In this document: one piece after another, positions 26,201-36,289 of the stretch
How the letters are laid out: each line of letters opens with the position of its first letter
Numbering within the stretch: the first letter of the stretch is position 1
Assembly: GCF_028583425.1 (NCBI RefSeq)
Contig: NC_072791.1
Coordinates: 12,171,868-12,235,867, forward strand
Direction of reading: 5' to 3'
Source: Eublepharis macularius
Taxonomy: Eukaryota > Chordata > Lepidosauria > Squamata > Eublepharidae
Length of the DNA stretch: 64,000 nt
The notes under the pieces: model-generated
What the model was told of the DNA's origin: nothing
What the model saw: only the letters and a program-made list of their open reading frames with translations
Databases searched by the model: none
Program-made: the position numbers and the translations under genes

Positions 26201-29200
26201 CACTAGAAACTTCTATGACGCAAGTGATTAAGGATGTGAGCCAAACTCAATAAAATCTTATGGTCCTAGAGAAAAAAAATGGTCACTCTGGATTTAATGA
26301 TGGAAACATAGATAAGTTATTCTTACAGGAAATGAGAGAAAGGGAGTTTCATCTGAATACGAGTGAGGAAATTTCCTCAGTAGAACAAAAGAAATTCCCC
26401 CATTACCAAAACAGAGATGACATGGAGGCTTTTCTGTTTAGTTTTCAGAGAACATGTAAAGATCTGCAGATTCTTGATGTCACTAGAATGTTTTATTTGT
26501 GCCCACAAATATGTGGAGCCAGGGCTTTTTTCTGGGAAAAGAGGTGGTGGAACTCAGTGGGTTGCCCTCGGAGAAAATGGTCATATGGCGCCGCACTGTG
26601 GCATGGAGGGCAATCTAAACTCCCCTCTGTCTGGAGATCAGGGGCCACCAGCCATGTGACCATTTTCAAGAGGTTCCAGAACTCCGTTCCACCACGTTCC
26701 AGCTGAAAAAAAGCCCTGTGTTGAGGTCTGCAGAGAAATGAGGGCTGAAGAACCCTCAGACTATCACTTATTTAAAGAGAGGGTTAGGATTCATTGTGGT
26801 CTGATGGTGGAATAAAGTAGAAAGGCTTTCTGAGAGATAAAGAGAAAGCCAGGAGAAACATATTCACAATTAGGATTTCATTTCGCTACAGCCTTAAATC
26901 AATGGGTTGAGGGAAACAAAGTGACGATTTCAAAAACTGAAACAACTGATAGGATTAGAACAGTATTACCAACAAGTACCCTCATAATGGTTCCAGAGGG
27001 ACAAAGAGCTTAAACAGATGATGAAGCCGCCACCTTATTAGACAAGATTGAAGGGGACTTTGGAGGATCTCTATTCCAACCCCCCATCAAGAAAAATTGA
27101 GTTTGGGGGTCCTTAGGAAAAACTGAACCATCAAAAACCAGCCCTGTGAGGTGGGACACTCCAGCATCGACTAGTTGGGGAGTGATAATTTGTTATAACT
27201 GCCAGGAAGAGGGACACATGTAAGTACGTTGTCCAAAATTAGAAAAGGGAAAAACCCCAAACCCACCCAAAACAGTTAAAGTAGTAAAATGGGCAGAAAC
27301 TGTTACAGAACAACTACCAGACTCTGAGCCAGAAACAGTCGGACCAAGAGATAAACCAGCTAGAGTGCTGCAAATATGGAAGGTGCAAGAAGGTATAAAC
27401 AGGGACTATCTAGAAACTGTAGACTTAAATGATGAGGAAATTATAGATTGCAGACAGGAGCTGAAGTCACTTTAGTAAAACCCCATTTAGTAAGGAAAGG
27501 TCAATACTTATCTGGAAAGTCATACAAGATCAAAGGAGCAAGTGGCCCACAGGAGTGCCACGGATACAGAGTTCCAGTTTCAGTCCTTTCGAGTTACTCT
27601 TTGGACATCAGGCGATAGGATGATAGCCTTCCTGAAAGAAGCTTAGACAGGCAGAGAGGACCTTGAGAGCTAAGATGTCATCACCTACCTCCAAGAGCAC
27701 CAAGAGAACTTGCAAGAACTGTGTACGACTGCTATAGACAATATACATCAAGCCCAGCAGAAGCAGAAGACCTAGTATGACGCCAAGGCCAGAGAGAAGG
27801 TCTTCAAGCCTGGAGATGAAGTCCTCATGCTGAAGAACCCACAGAAAACACAAACTTGAAGTGGCTTCGGAAGGACCTTTCCAAATGGCACATAAGGTTT
27901 CTAATGTAAATTATACGGTGAATGTGAAAGGGGGGGCAATGTAAACTGTTCCATGTTTATACTCTGAAACCATATTATGACTGAAGTAACCTGGTCCTTA
28001 CAACCAGAAGTGGGAAGAAAAATGAGATTGATCTATCAGGTTGGGTTACGGTCACCAAAAGAAGCACCATAAATGATGTGAAGTTAGCCCCATCCCTCTC
28101 AAAAGACTAGTAAGAACAGGTTAAGGCTGTCTTGGCGAGATTTCAATCTAGCTTCCCTGGTAGAACCCAGCTAGCCCAACACAGAATTAACACCGGTGAA
28201 TCAAGGCCTGTTTTCTTCTCACCATACAGGGTAACTGGCCCGAATTCCATCATAAAGTCCTAGGATCAAGGAAACGTCCTTTTGTACTTCATAAAAGGTG
28301 CAGCGAGAGCCCTATGTAAATCCAAATAATATTATGTTTGTTATGTTATAATATTATATTTGTTATTTAAAATGTTGGCTTCCTTGACTCCTCTGAAAGG
28401 CCCATGAGGAGGCCTTGTTGACATTCCATGACCTGTTCCTTTTAGTTTACAAACCAATATTTTAGCATACAAATTAATACTTGGGGAAACCACTAAATAT
28501 GCAAAAGTTCTTCCTCTGTTCTTGTGTGGAACCCCCCACTCACCTACTGAGAATCTCTACTGAAAGGGCCCTACGAGAACCCTTCTTAGAAGGAGCAATT
28601 TTTGCCTCCAGCTTCTGTGAATTGAGCGAAAGGGGACCCTTACCCAGAGAGGCCACATTCTGAAAATTCTCCTCCATGACTTCCTTGTGAAGGCTTCTTT
28701 TTTCCGCATCCAGTAGAGCCCACTCCTCCTCAGTGAAATGAACAGACACCTCCTCAAAGGTCACCGGACCCTGAAAAGAGAAAAAAAGAAACTCCTGTAT
28801 CCTCTCAGATGGAGACTGTAACAAATCTTCCCCTTATGAGGACCAGTCAAAATGAATACACTTAGAAGTTTAGTTGCAGCATTCAAACTTCCATCAGACC
28901 TTTCCATTTTCATTCCAGTGAACAGGAGCGACAGCAACCACGGAAAAGAGAGTGAGGAGTATTCTCTGGGCTAGGGAGGGGTGGGTGGTGCATGGAGGTA
29001 CCCGGGGTCATGAACTGCAGTTCCACACTTACCTGCTCTGGAAACATGGAAGCTGCATTCTCTCTCTTGCAAAGAGTTGGTTTCAAGGACTCACCTAGAA
29101 GGATCAAAAGATAATTGGAAGGCATTCAAATCTTTTCAGGTATTTAGTATCCTTGTGTGGGGAAATAAGATTCTCCTGGCTGATGGTCACACAACTGTTC

Positions 29201-32200
29201 TTGCTACAGTTATCATAGACAAATACAGTTATCATAGACAAATACAGTTATCATAGACAAATACAGGCTTCTTAATTCGCAGAATTACAGAATCACAGAA
29301 GGAAGAACTCAGAAATATGAAGCTGTTCAAACTCCACTGATAGAATCACTGCTACTGTACCCAAGAATCTCTTTGCATGTGCGCAAGACAGGCACATGTG
29401 GAAAAAGAGAGGCTTGCAATGGGTGAAGTACCACTGCTTCCTTCACTGGGCGGTGCTTCTTCTGTCCGTCTCTTGGCACAGGTCATTCACCTGTGGATGA
29501 CCAAGGCTGTTTGAGTCCCATGACCCAGACATGAAAGGATCTAAACAATCTAAACCCAGACATGAAAGGATCTAAACAATTTGCCTCATTCAGGAAAGCT
29601 TGCGGTTCTCCAGCCACCAACTGTTCAATCACCTTGCTTGAGAATGGAAGATTTCAGACCAGTCCACTGAAAAATGCTGCGTCCTGTGTAGGCTTCTTTA
29701 GACAGGCACAACATAGCCTATGAAGTCATGGCAGCCCTGTAAGCCTAAATCGCACCAAGTAGTGACCTGTCCATGACAATGGGACCTCTTCAGTCCCCTC
29801 ACCTTCACATCACCTTCCTCCTGTCCAGAGCAAAACACCATATCAAGAGTGTGTCCTACGCAGGGTGTGGGGCCTGTTATAACCTGAGACAGGAACAAGA
29901 ATAACACTGCACTAGAAAAGGAACGTAAACAATGTAATTATGTTAATTTATGTGTTGTATTATGTGAATAAAATCCACTGAGTATTAGTACTACATAGAT
30001 ACAACTGAGGACACTGTTATACAACTCATTCAAACAAAAGTAAACTCAAAGAAACCAATTCAGACATCCATAGAAAAGCACACATTTGTAAGTGGAACCC
30101 CTGGGTCAATATTATATTCCTTTTTGAACCAGTTTGTTTGCCAAGTTCCTTCATTCATTAAAGATACCAGTTTGGTGTAGTGGTAGGAGCAGCAGGACTC
30201 TAATCTGGAGAACTGGGTTTGATTCCCCACTCCTCCACTTGAAGCCAGCTGGGTGACCTTGAGTCAGTCGCAGCTTTTAGGAGCTCTCTCAGCCCCACCC
30301 ACCTCACAAGATGGTTATTGTTGTAGGGATATTAATAATATACTTTGTAAACCGCTCGGAGTGGGCATTCGATATAAATCGAATGTTGTTGTTGTTATTA
30401 AGATACTAAAGATTTTATAAGTCAAATAAAACACATGATTTCTAGTGAGTTGGTGTTAGTAACAATAGATGTCATGGCTCTAGTCTACCCCATGAGGAGG
30501 CAAGAAGCACAGTTGAAATCATTTTGAGTAAACACTCTTCACAATTGCCACCTACTTTTTCTTCATGAGATCCTGGATACTGTTCTTGAAAAAAGATTCA
30601 AGGAAGACTTTTATTTGCAAGTTCTGGGCATTGCTATGGGCAGCCCTCTAGAACTACTATGTCGGCACCAGAAGAAACTATTATATACAATGTCAACAAT
30701 AATCCTTACTCAAGTGACATCAGTATTCATAAAAGGGTTTTTAAAAAAAAAATTGCTGCTGTTTCCAGGGTAGAAGAATTCTTTAAATGGCTAAACACTA
30801 TTTATGAGTCCATTAATTTTTGCATGAAGAGCCCCGTGGCGCAGAGTGGTAATCTGCAGTACTGCAATCGAAGCTCTGCTCACGACCTGAGTTCGATCCC
30901 AGCGGAAGCTGGGTTCAGGTAGCTGGCTCAAGGTTGACTCAGCCTTCCATCCTTCCAAGGTCGGTAAAATGAGTACTCAGTTTCCTGGGGGTAAAGTGTA
31001 GATGACTGGGGAAGGCAATGGCAAACCACCCCATAAAAAGTCTTTCTCTAGATCATTTGGAATGGATTTTTTTTGTGGGCGGAACAAATAATCCACCTCA
31101 AATGATTGATAAAGTGCACTGAAAGTGCATTATCCAACATGTGCAGAATCAGCCCTTGTACCTTGCTTATCAGCTTTACTTATGGCTCAGCCCTCCTCAC
31201 AGCTCAGCTAGTAGTTCATCTTACAACTCAGCTTATCAGCTTTATTTACGTTTCAGTCCTATTCATGATTTAGCTCACTGGACAGGGGACTTTATGAGAC
31301 AGTTTGGGTGGTAGGAGGCTACTGTAACCATCATAGCCCCACCGGTCTGATTTCTGTACTATTGGCACTGTTTTGTAGATCATGAATGTATGCTTTTCTG
31401 TGGACATCTATATTGGTTTCGTTGAGTTTGTTTGTTTGACTGAGTTGTATAGCAGTGTCCTCAGTTGTACCTATGTCATATTAATACTTGGTTGATTTTT
31501 CACATAATACAACACAAAAATTGTTTATTTATATTCCTATTATAGTATGGTATTCTTCTTCTTCTTTGCCACTTATTATACTGGTCTTCCCCCCCTTTTA
31601 TTACCTGAGACAGGCCCATGGTTTTCATGGAGGCCTGAAATCTTGAACTGCTTCTGACAAGGTAGCCTCTGTAGGGATATTGAAGTCCCTGAGAACAACT
31701 ATGTTAAGATCGCCTCAAGGCTTATAGTTTTTTCCTCTTCTTATCAGCCCCACATACTATCTTCCCAATTTTTAACATTAATCATCATTTTTTGAATTTT
31801 GAGCAGCTTTGTTTTCAACGCTTCGACTGCTGACACCAGAGGTGAGGTGCACCAGAAATTGTTTTTGTTGTGTTTTGTCCCATACATTTATTAAATTCTC
31901 ACTTTTGACTTTATCATGGTAAAAGTATAAATCTCTATTATTTTTCTTTACCCACAATTTTGACCAAGTAATTACCCGACTGGTTAACCATTTTACCCTT
32001 GTGTAAATCCATTATAACTGTAGATAGTGTATGGCCTAAACCACTGTTCTTCCAATTAACTTGAACTGAATTTAAATCAATTCTAGGTTTTTACTTCCCC
32101 GAAGGGATCTTTCTAATGTGAGAAGCATGAGTGAGCATCTTTCCCAGATTAGATTGAGGTCAAGGGAATAAAAGCAGACCATCTATATTCAAACAGGCCA

Positions 32201-32819
32201 TCCAATAGGTACAACAGCCCTTTCGATCTTACCCAGAGAAGCAGGTTCATGGTAACACTTGAACATTTTCTGCATCTGAAACAGAAGGGGGAAATGCGGA
32301 GAAAACGGTTGGGAGTGTCCAAAAAAGTTCAGGCCATCTGTTTGGATTTCGAGGGTATCCCTGATCATATCCTGTGCCCACATACTGCTGAGGAATCCCT
32401 CTTACCTGCTTATCTTGATTCTCGTCCTCTTCCTGGCTCAGAACGAACCCTTCTGCCAGGGCCACTGCCTGGGAACTGGTCTCCGGCCCACATTCCCTGA
32501 CCCAGCTCTCCATTTTGGGGGGCAGGACAGCCAAGAACCAGTCGAGGATCACCAAGTCCAGGATCTCCTTCTTGCTGTGTTTTTCTGGCTTCAGCCACCG
32601 GAGGCAAAGGCTGTGGAGTCGACCGCAGACCTTTCGGGGCCCTTCAGCCTCCTGGTAACGGAATTGCGTGACATGCTGATGCTGCACATCTGAAGGAGGA
32701 AAATCCTCTCTGAGGCTCTTATGCAACTTTCCTTCCCACAGTTCTCTTCTGCTTCCAACCTCCATGGTATCAGGACCTTTCCTTGCTTCTGGACCGACTG
32801 AGTCCAGCTGTCCCCTCAT
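21418..32819 (-). CDS. Gene B: SCAN-KRAB-C2H2 zinc-finger protein
   Basis: Spliced coding sequence: 32819-32406, 32275-32233, 29094-29033, 28770-28644, 23243-21418; 2472 nt, 823 residues. Order: SCAN, microexon, short linker, KRAB A, 20 C2H2 fingers (19 intact). It is the longest and best-preserved member of the cluster. Introns are enlarged by a Gypsy relic (KRAB-finger intron) and LINE/SINE insertions (linker-microexon intron). Divergently paired with gene C through exon 1. Presumed nuclear transcriptional regulator; the targets cannot be read from the sequence. Confidence 0.85.
23400..24060 (-). mobile_element. CR1 LINE fossil in the KRAB-finger intron of B
   Basis: Reverse-complement CR1 wording: GGGATCCATAGGGTCTTCTA at 23428, TTGCTCTCCTTTGGACACAT at 23708 and TGATCTACTAAGACTCCTAG at 23917. 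Equivalent to the CR1 at 11990 (A) and 53975 (D). Confidence 0.8.
24061..25867. other. Intron of gene B, no gene recognised
   Basis: No exon. It holds the 86-bp tandem duplication (24874-25045). The stretch 25430-25860 precedes the Gypsy gag start and may be its leader or LTR, but no LTR ends were found. Confidence 0.4.
24874..25045. repeat. Tandem duplication, 86-bp unit x 2
   Basis: AACTCAGGAGACAGAAACTA begins both units (24874, 24960). The copies differ at only a few bases, so the duplication is young. Confidence 0.92.
25868..25980. mobile_element. 113-bp hairpin insertion with 12-bp target duplication
   Basis: Flanked by TATAGCTGGCCT at 25856-25867 and 25981-25992. The inside has exact 29-bp inverted arms (25905-25933 and 25952-25980; arm begins GTTGTTGTGGGTTTTCCGGG) around an 18-bp loop. 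The left 37 bp (TGTCGAAGTCTTTCACGGCC) lie outside the hairpin. Confidence 0.85.
26520..26718. mobile_element. 199-bp hAT-type MITE inside the Gypsy gag
   Basis: Ends CAGGGCTTTTTTCTGGG and, reversed, CAGGGCTTTTTTTCAGCTGG. Flanks TGTGGAGC and TGTTGAGG match at 6 of 8 positions, as expected for a hAT 8-bp duplication with drift. Inner inverted pair GAAAATGGTCATATGG / CATGTGACCATTTTC. Confidence 0.8.
26825..27060 (+). pseudogene. Capsid (SCAN-like) segment of the Gypsy relic
   Basis: The plus strand reads [20 protein letters not shown] with QWVEGNK, then after a frame change EQYYQQVPS, a stop, WFQRDKELK, and after another change [13 protein letters not shown]. Spacing and residues parallel the SCAN core of genes A-D ([26 protein letters not shown]). 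Similarity is by eye. Two frame changes and one stop make it non-coding. Confidence 0.6.
27191..27232 (+). pseudogene. Gag CCHC zinc knuckle of the Gypsy relic
   Basis: [10 protein letters not shown], stop, VRC: the C-x2-C-x4-H-x4-C spacing is exact, with a stop at the eleventh position. Confidence 0.85.
27448..27960 (+). pseudogene. Protease and integrase C-terminal remnants of the Gypsy relic
   Basis: Protease motif [11 protein letters not shown] at 27448-27480 (the usual D of D-T-G is read as L-Q-T-G after a frame slip). Integrase [10 protein letters not shown] at 27582-27611, then [10 protein letters not shown] and [16 protein letters not shown] (27700-27835), and a [14 protein letters not shown] C-terminus near 27905. 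The piece between protease and integrase core is deleted. Confidence 0.75.
28130..28255 (+). pseudogene. Reverse-transcriptase N-terminal edge of the Gypsy relic
   Basis: [20 protein letters not shown] then [11 protein letters not shown], typical of the linker that leads into Gypsy RT. It follows the integrase remnant. The RT core itself is absent. Confidence 0.65.
28644..28770 (-). CDS. Gene B KRAB-A exon
   Basis: 127 nt, acceptor TTTTTTTCTCTTTTCAG, donor TGG|GTAAGG. Encodes [43 protein letters not shown]. Open and complete. Confidence 0.93.
29033..29094 (-). CDS. Gene B linker exon (62 nt)
   Basis: Acceptor ATCCTTCTAG, donor GAGCAG|GTAAGT. Encodes [20 protein letters not shown]. 18 nt shorter than in A and D, phase preserved (1 in, 0 out). 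Confidence 0.8.
29206..29262. repeat. 19-bp tandem repeat x 3
   Basis: Three copies of ACAGTTATCATAGACAAAT in the intron upstream of the linker exon. The single-copy form is at the equivalent place in A (13435) and D (56520). Confidence 0.9.
29420..29920 (-). mobile_element. L2-like LINE fossil in gene B intron
   Basis: The minus strand shows an endonuclease-region piece ([20 protein letters not shown], near 29890-29830) and RT debris (29460-29650). It contains a 31-bp tandem duplication (29524-29580, CCCAGACATGAAAGGATCTA). Same ancestral insertion as in A, C and D. Confidence 0.72.
30167..30400 (+). mobile_element. tRNA-derived SINE
   Basis: CCAGTTTGGTGTAGTGGTAG (A box), GGGTTTGATTCCCCACTCC (B box), AACCGCTCGGAGTGGGCATT and a GTTGTTGTTGTTATTA tail. 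Inserted in gene B's intron; absent from the paralogues there. Confidence 0.87.
30827..31045 (+). mobile_element. Sauria-type SINE (5' part)
   Basis: AGAGCCCCGTGGCGCAGAGT (A box), GAGTTCGATCCC (B box), GGTAGCTGGCTCAAGGTTGA, CAGCCTTCCATCCTTCCAAG and GATGACTGGGGAAGGCAATG. This is the layout of the squamate Sauria SINE; the Bov-B-like tail is missing. It is the best taxonomic marker in the window. Confidence 0.85.
31046..32230. other. Intron of gene B between linker and microexon
   Basis: 31590-31745 is L2-like endonuclease debris matching A (13990-14150) and D (59085-59215). 31750-32230 matches the intron text 3' of the microexon in A, C and D. Nothing recognised at 31046-31580. Confidence 0.5.
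32233..32275 (-). CDS. Gene B 43-nt microexon
   Basis: Acceptor TTCTGTTTCAG, donor CTGG|GTAAGATC. Encodes [14 protein letters not shown] plus one base (phase 0 to 1). Confidence 0.8.
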
Positions 32820-32914
32820 CCTCCCTTCTTCTCTCGTGCCTCCCCTGGACCAGTGGATTTCCTTCCTCCTCTGCCGGATTCTTCTATTAAGGCAGCTGCT
32901 GGATGTATGACCTC
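32406..32914 (-). CDS. Gene B SCAN exon
   Basis: 509 nt, acceptor TTCTCTTTGCAG, donor AAGCAG|GTAAGAGG. Coding from ATG 32819 ([17 protein letters not shown]). SCAN core: [70 protein letters not shown]. More diverged than A, C and D ([16 protein letters not shown]) but fully open. Confidence 0.92.
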
Positions 32915-33010
32915 CTGCAAAGAGAAAGCTAATCTGTTGGACTTATCCTATTATATAAAAGGCAAGCCATATTGGCGACAACTCACCTTTTATCCTGGTG
33001 TGCTTCTGGA

Positions 33011-33170
33011 GGGAGCTGCTGTAGCAGGAAGGCCAAACGAGGCGGCCTGTCCCTTTAGAGGGCACCGCCACAGCAGGAAGCCTAGATGAGGTGGCCTGTC
33101 TCTTCGGAAGGTGCTGCCGCGGCAGGAAGCCCAGGCAAGCAGGCCCATCCCTCTGGAGGGCGCTCCATTT
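33011..33170. repeat. Minisatellite, 49-bp unit x about 3
   Basis: Units at 33011, 33060 and 33109 share GCAGGAAGGCC/GCAGGAAGCC and GGCCTGTCCCT-like wording; a partial fourth unit follows. It lies in intron 1, about 100 bp upstream of gene B's SCAN exon. GC-rich. Confidence 0.85.
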
Positions 33171-33199
33171 TCTAGAGCCCGTTTTCCCCCCAAATGGGC

Positions 33200-35198
33200 T
33201 TGGTTGCTGGTGTGTGTGTATGTCTGTGTCTATCTCTGTCTCTATACGGTGACCTGTGACTCACAAAAGCTCATGGAGCACCTGGAGTCAAGGGTGTTTG
33301 GAAATAAAAAAGCTGGATGAAGCAAGTGAAGAGGAGCTTACAAACAGCAAGTAGAAATACTTCACTCTGCTTAATAAAAACATTGCTAAAGTATGAACTA
33401 AAGATTCCTGCCGTTTTCTTTCGCCAGAGAACATGACATGTGACCAAGAGCGGGGGGCATATTTAGAAAATAGTTGTGACGTTAGAAAGAGTCGTCCTGG
33501 AGCAGAATGGAGGAACTGAGAGTCCCAGAGATGCTGGATCACTCGAATCGTGCTGCAGACAACTGGAGAAGATTTCAGGAGCAGTCTGGCTTGTCCATGG
33601 AAGCTGCCACAGCCATGGAGGAGCCAGAGACAAGGAATTTGAAAGTTTGCAGGACCCCAACCCACTGATTTCTTTCCTATGTTTTCACTTACTCTGCAGA
33701 CAAGAACTCTAAATACGATTACAAGTTGGAAGAGCTTTATAAGCCAAGTAAAAATGAAGTTTTTGAAGATTACCTTTTGATGTAAGGAGGTGATCTGTGA
33801 ATACTTTCTTGATAGGCTGCTTTCAGTCTAAGAAGTCTTCTTTGTTGTCGTTCAAGGATCTATGTTTTTGGCTGGGAATTTAATTAATAACTGTTAGCCT
33901 TTTGTGTTTTCATTACGATGTGCTTTTTAACTCAGTCAGGTTCTCTGGAGAGGCAGCATAAAAATTCTCTAAATAAACCAATACTTTTGTCATATAAGGA
34001 AGCAAAGGCAGGCAGAGATTTTTCAGAGTTCGTTGGCTCATTTGGGAAAATCAAGTCTGATGTGACTTTGCAGGGCTTAAGAGTGGATCATTAAGAATGG
34101 ATCGTATTTTCCCAGGTGTACATGATTTCAAAAGGACAGGCAGATTTCTAGAAGCCAAAGATCTTCCATTAGCAAAGGCAACTGAAGTGCGCCAGGCTGC
34201 AGAAGTCACCTGGATGGCAAAACATTTGCTGGCAAGGAAAAGCTGTGCTGAGTCTGCAGACAGTGTTCCACTGTCAGTAAGCTATAGTTGAATGCATTCT
34301 CCAAAAATCCAAGTTTACTATTCTAGTACAGCAAGAAAAAACAGGAAGGCCATGTGGGAACACAACTGCATGGGACTGCCTCTCTACCTGTGCCCCACCA
34401 CGGCAGCTCTGCTCCCCTGAGCCATCCTGAAAATGGACAAAATCTACACTGTTGCCAAAATGGTTATACATGTGAAGACCCTATATTAATCAAAGGCGTC
34501 TCCCCTTGATGACACAATAATTACATCACAGTGCAAAAACAAGAATCCAAGGTGCAGTTCCTCATGTGAGCCCATGGCCATGAGAGTTTGGGGGAACCCG
34601 TGTGAAAATCCCTAGGATCCATAAGGATCTGTGTTTTGGAATCAATTTTTTGTGCCAATGCATGGCTGCCCTCCTTTTTATATAGGGAGTGATTCTTGAT
34701 TGTAGATCTCCCCATAGTGTCACAATATATCAGGGGTCAGGGTGGGCTGGGGGAGACTCCTTCATCGTTTATTTGACAAGACCAGAATATGTCTTCTCCT
34801 ACTGCCTACACGTGAATGCAAAACGGAATTATTCAGGAGGGCTCTTTCCCCAGGCAATAGGGCTGGGCAGTAAACAAATGATACAAAGAAATGAGTTGCC
34901 AAAGGGACGGGGACTGTAGCTTATACCACTGTGTACTGCCTTTTGCTGTTATAGTGCTCCTATTGGATACTTTCTCTGCATTATTAACGCTTCACGTCAT
35001 TTTAATTATGTTTTGTTTTAGCATTGTCTCTGCTCTGTGTCCGAATTCTGTTTCTTCACATTTCTATTGCATTGTTTATTGAATATTGAACGTCCCAGCC
35101 ATTGATCACATTATCTTACACTGTATAATCTGCTTTGAGTCTTACGGAGAAAGGCAGACTATAAACTACTTACATCAAAGAAAAATAAAATAAAGAGG
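33200..35198. other. Intron 1 of gene B
   Basis: Paralogous to intron 1 of A and D. It holds the GATCC-rich inverted-repeat element (34530-34700) and the TCTGCCTTGAGTCT-family tail (35080-35195). No exon seen. Confidence 0.5.
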
Positions 35199-35370
35199 TG
35201 CCAAAAGAGAGGCCACTTTGCTAGAGATTGCAGACAGCAGCGCAACGCAGAAGAGAAAAAACAACAGGAGATGCATCCCTTATTGCAAGAAGGACTCAGC
35301 TGCACCCCCAGGGAAGCGGAGCTGCCAGAGAGCAAGCAGGTAAGCCCCGGAGATCAATGGAGCCCTCTGG
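35199..35370 (+). pseudogene. Gag-type zinc-knuckle remnant, antisense to gene B
   Basis: CQKRGHFARDCRQQRNAEEK with a preceding A-rich repeat tail, i.e. a CCHC knuckle missing its first Cys pair, then PLLQEGLSCTPREAELPESK. The counterpart in gene C lies in mirror image at 36370-36510. Confidence 0.6.
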
Positions 35371-35407
35371 TTACCATTCCCCAAAACAGGGATAGTCCAT
35401 TACTTAC

Positions 35408-35630
35408 CTTAAAAAGTCCTCCAGTGCTGCCTAGCCTCCCTTTTCACCCAAGGACAGCAAGAAGCGACAGTGGCAAGTCTGGTGACTTTCTCTCTTCAGG
35501 CCTCTCTAGGAACCGAGACTCCTTCCCTTTAACCCTTAGGATGACTCTCCAGAAAGCAGAAAGGATCCACTTCTATCTTCGCCCTGCAGAGGGTACATTT
35601 TTTTTTGACATTGAAGCAAAATAAAAACCA
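35408..35630 (-). other. Gene B exon 1 (non-coding) with promoter side
   Basis: Donor TTTTTAAG|GTAAGTAATG (exon side at 35408). The exon body (GAGAGAAAGTCACCAGACTT) and upstream text to about 35627 are mirrored by 36069-36289. Transcription start not defined. Confidence 0.65.
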
Positions 35631-36068
35631 ACCCTCACATTGTAGAAAATGTCTTAATCTATAGGCAGCGCCATGGCAATCACACATCTGCTGATTCAGG
35701 GTGCAGATACAGCCCCAAAGGCACGGGTCCTCAGGCATCCTGAGGATTTTTAAACAGGGTCCCTCCCAACTTATGTGGTCATGGACATGCTGAGTGATAT
35801 GATGATGGGTTTGGGGGGACCCCATGTAAAAATCCTCAAGATCCATGCCTTGGATCCATGTTTATCCTCTGTGGCGGTGCCGCAATGTAGTGGAAAGGTT
35901 TAAGGTGTTGGTTGAAAAGCAGGGGCTGGTGAGGACTCTTGATCAAGTGGAGTGCAAGTGAATGGCAAGTGAACAGGGAGGAATACACGTGAGTCTGTTC
36001 ACTTGCCAGGCAAGTGTAATTCGTCACGTGTAGCTTGGCCCTCAGGGGCACACCCAGCTTGCCCGGCT
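35628..36068. promoter_or_regulatory. Shared bidirectional promoter interval between genes B and C
   Basis: About 440 bp between the mirrored first-exon blocks of B (minus) and C (plus). It contains part of the GATCC-rich element and a partial ACTACAAGTGA-family MITE (35930-36050). No clear TATA. Activity is inferred from the head-to-head geometry only. Confidence 0.45.
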
Positions 36069-36289
36069 TGGTTTTATTTGGCTTCAATGTCAAAATGCAC
36101 CCTACGCGGGACAAAGACAGAAGTGGACCCTTTTGGCTTTCTGGAGAGTCACCCTAAGGGTTAAAGGGAAGGAGTCTCAGTTCCTAGAGAGGCTGGAAGA
36201 GAGAAAGTCACCTGACTTGTCGCACTCATTTCCTGTGTTGATTGGAGGAAGGGGAAGTGAAGCAGTTTTGGAGGACTTTTTGAAAAGAG
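36069..36289 (+). other. Gene C exon 1 (non-coding) with promoter side
   Basis: Donor GAAAAGAG|GTAAGTAATG at 36289/36290. The exon text (GAGAGAAAGTCACCTGACTT) is the mirror of gene B's exon 1. Confidence 0.68.

Larger units (their letters stand above)
26007..28262 (+). mobile_element. Ty3/Gypsy LTR-retrotransposon relic (Gmr1-like)
   Basis: Decayed gag-pol remnant in the KRAB-finger intron of gene B, antisense to it. It starts at a gag-like ATG ([19 protein letters not shown]). Then come a capsid-like segment, a CCHC knuckle, a protease motif, an integrase C-terminal part and the N-terminal edge of reverse transcriptase. Stops and frameshifts are frequent, and most of integrase and RT is deleted. 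Protease, integrase, RT is the order known for Gmr1-like Gypsy elements rather than standard Gypsy. LTRs were not identified. Right boundary set where homology to gene D's intron resumes (about 28265). Not functional. Confidence 0.75.

Noticed and set aside
30167..31045. tRNA genes, because A and B boxes are clear.
   Set aside because: The sequences are SINEs: no cloverleaf pairing, and they continue into SINE bodies and tails.
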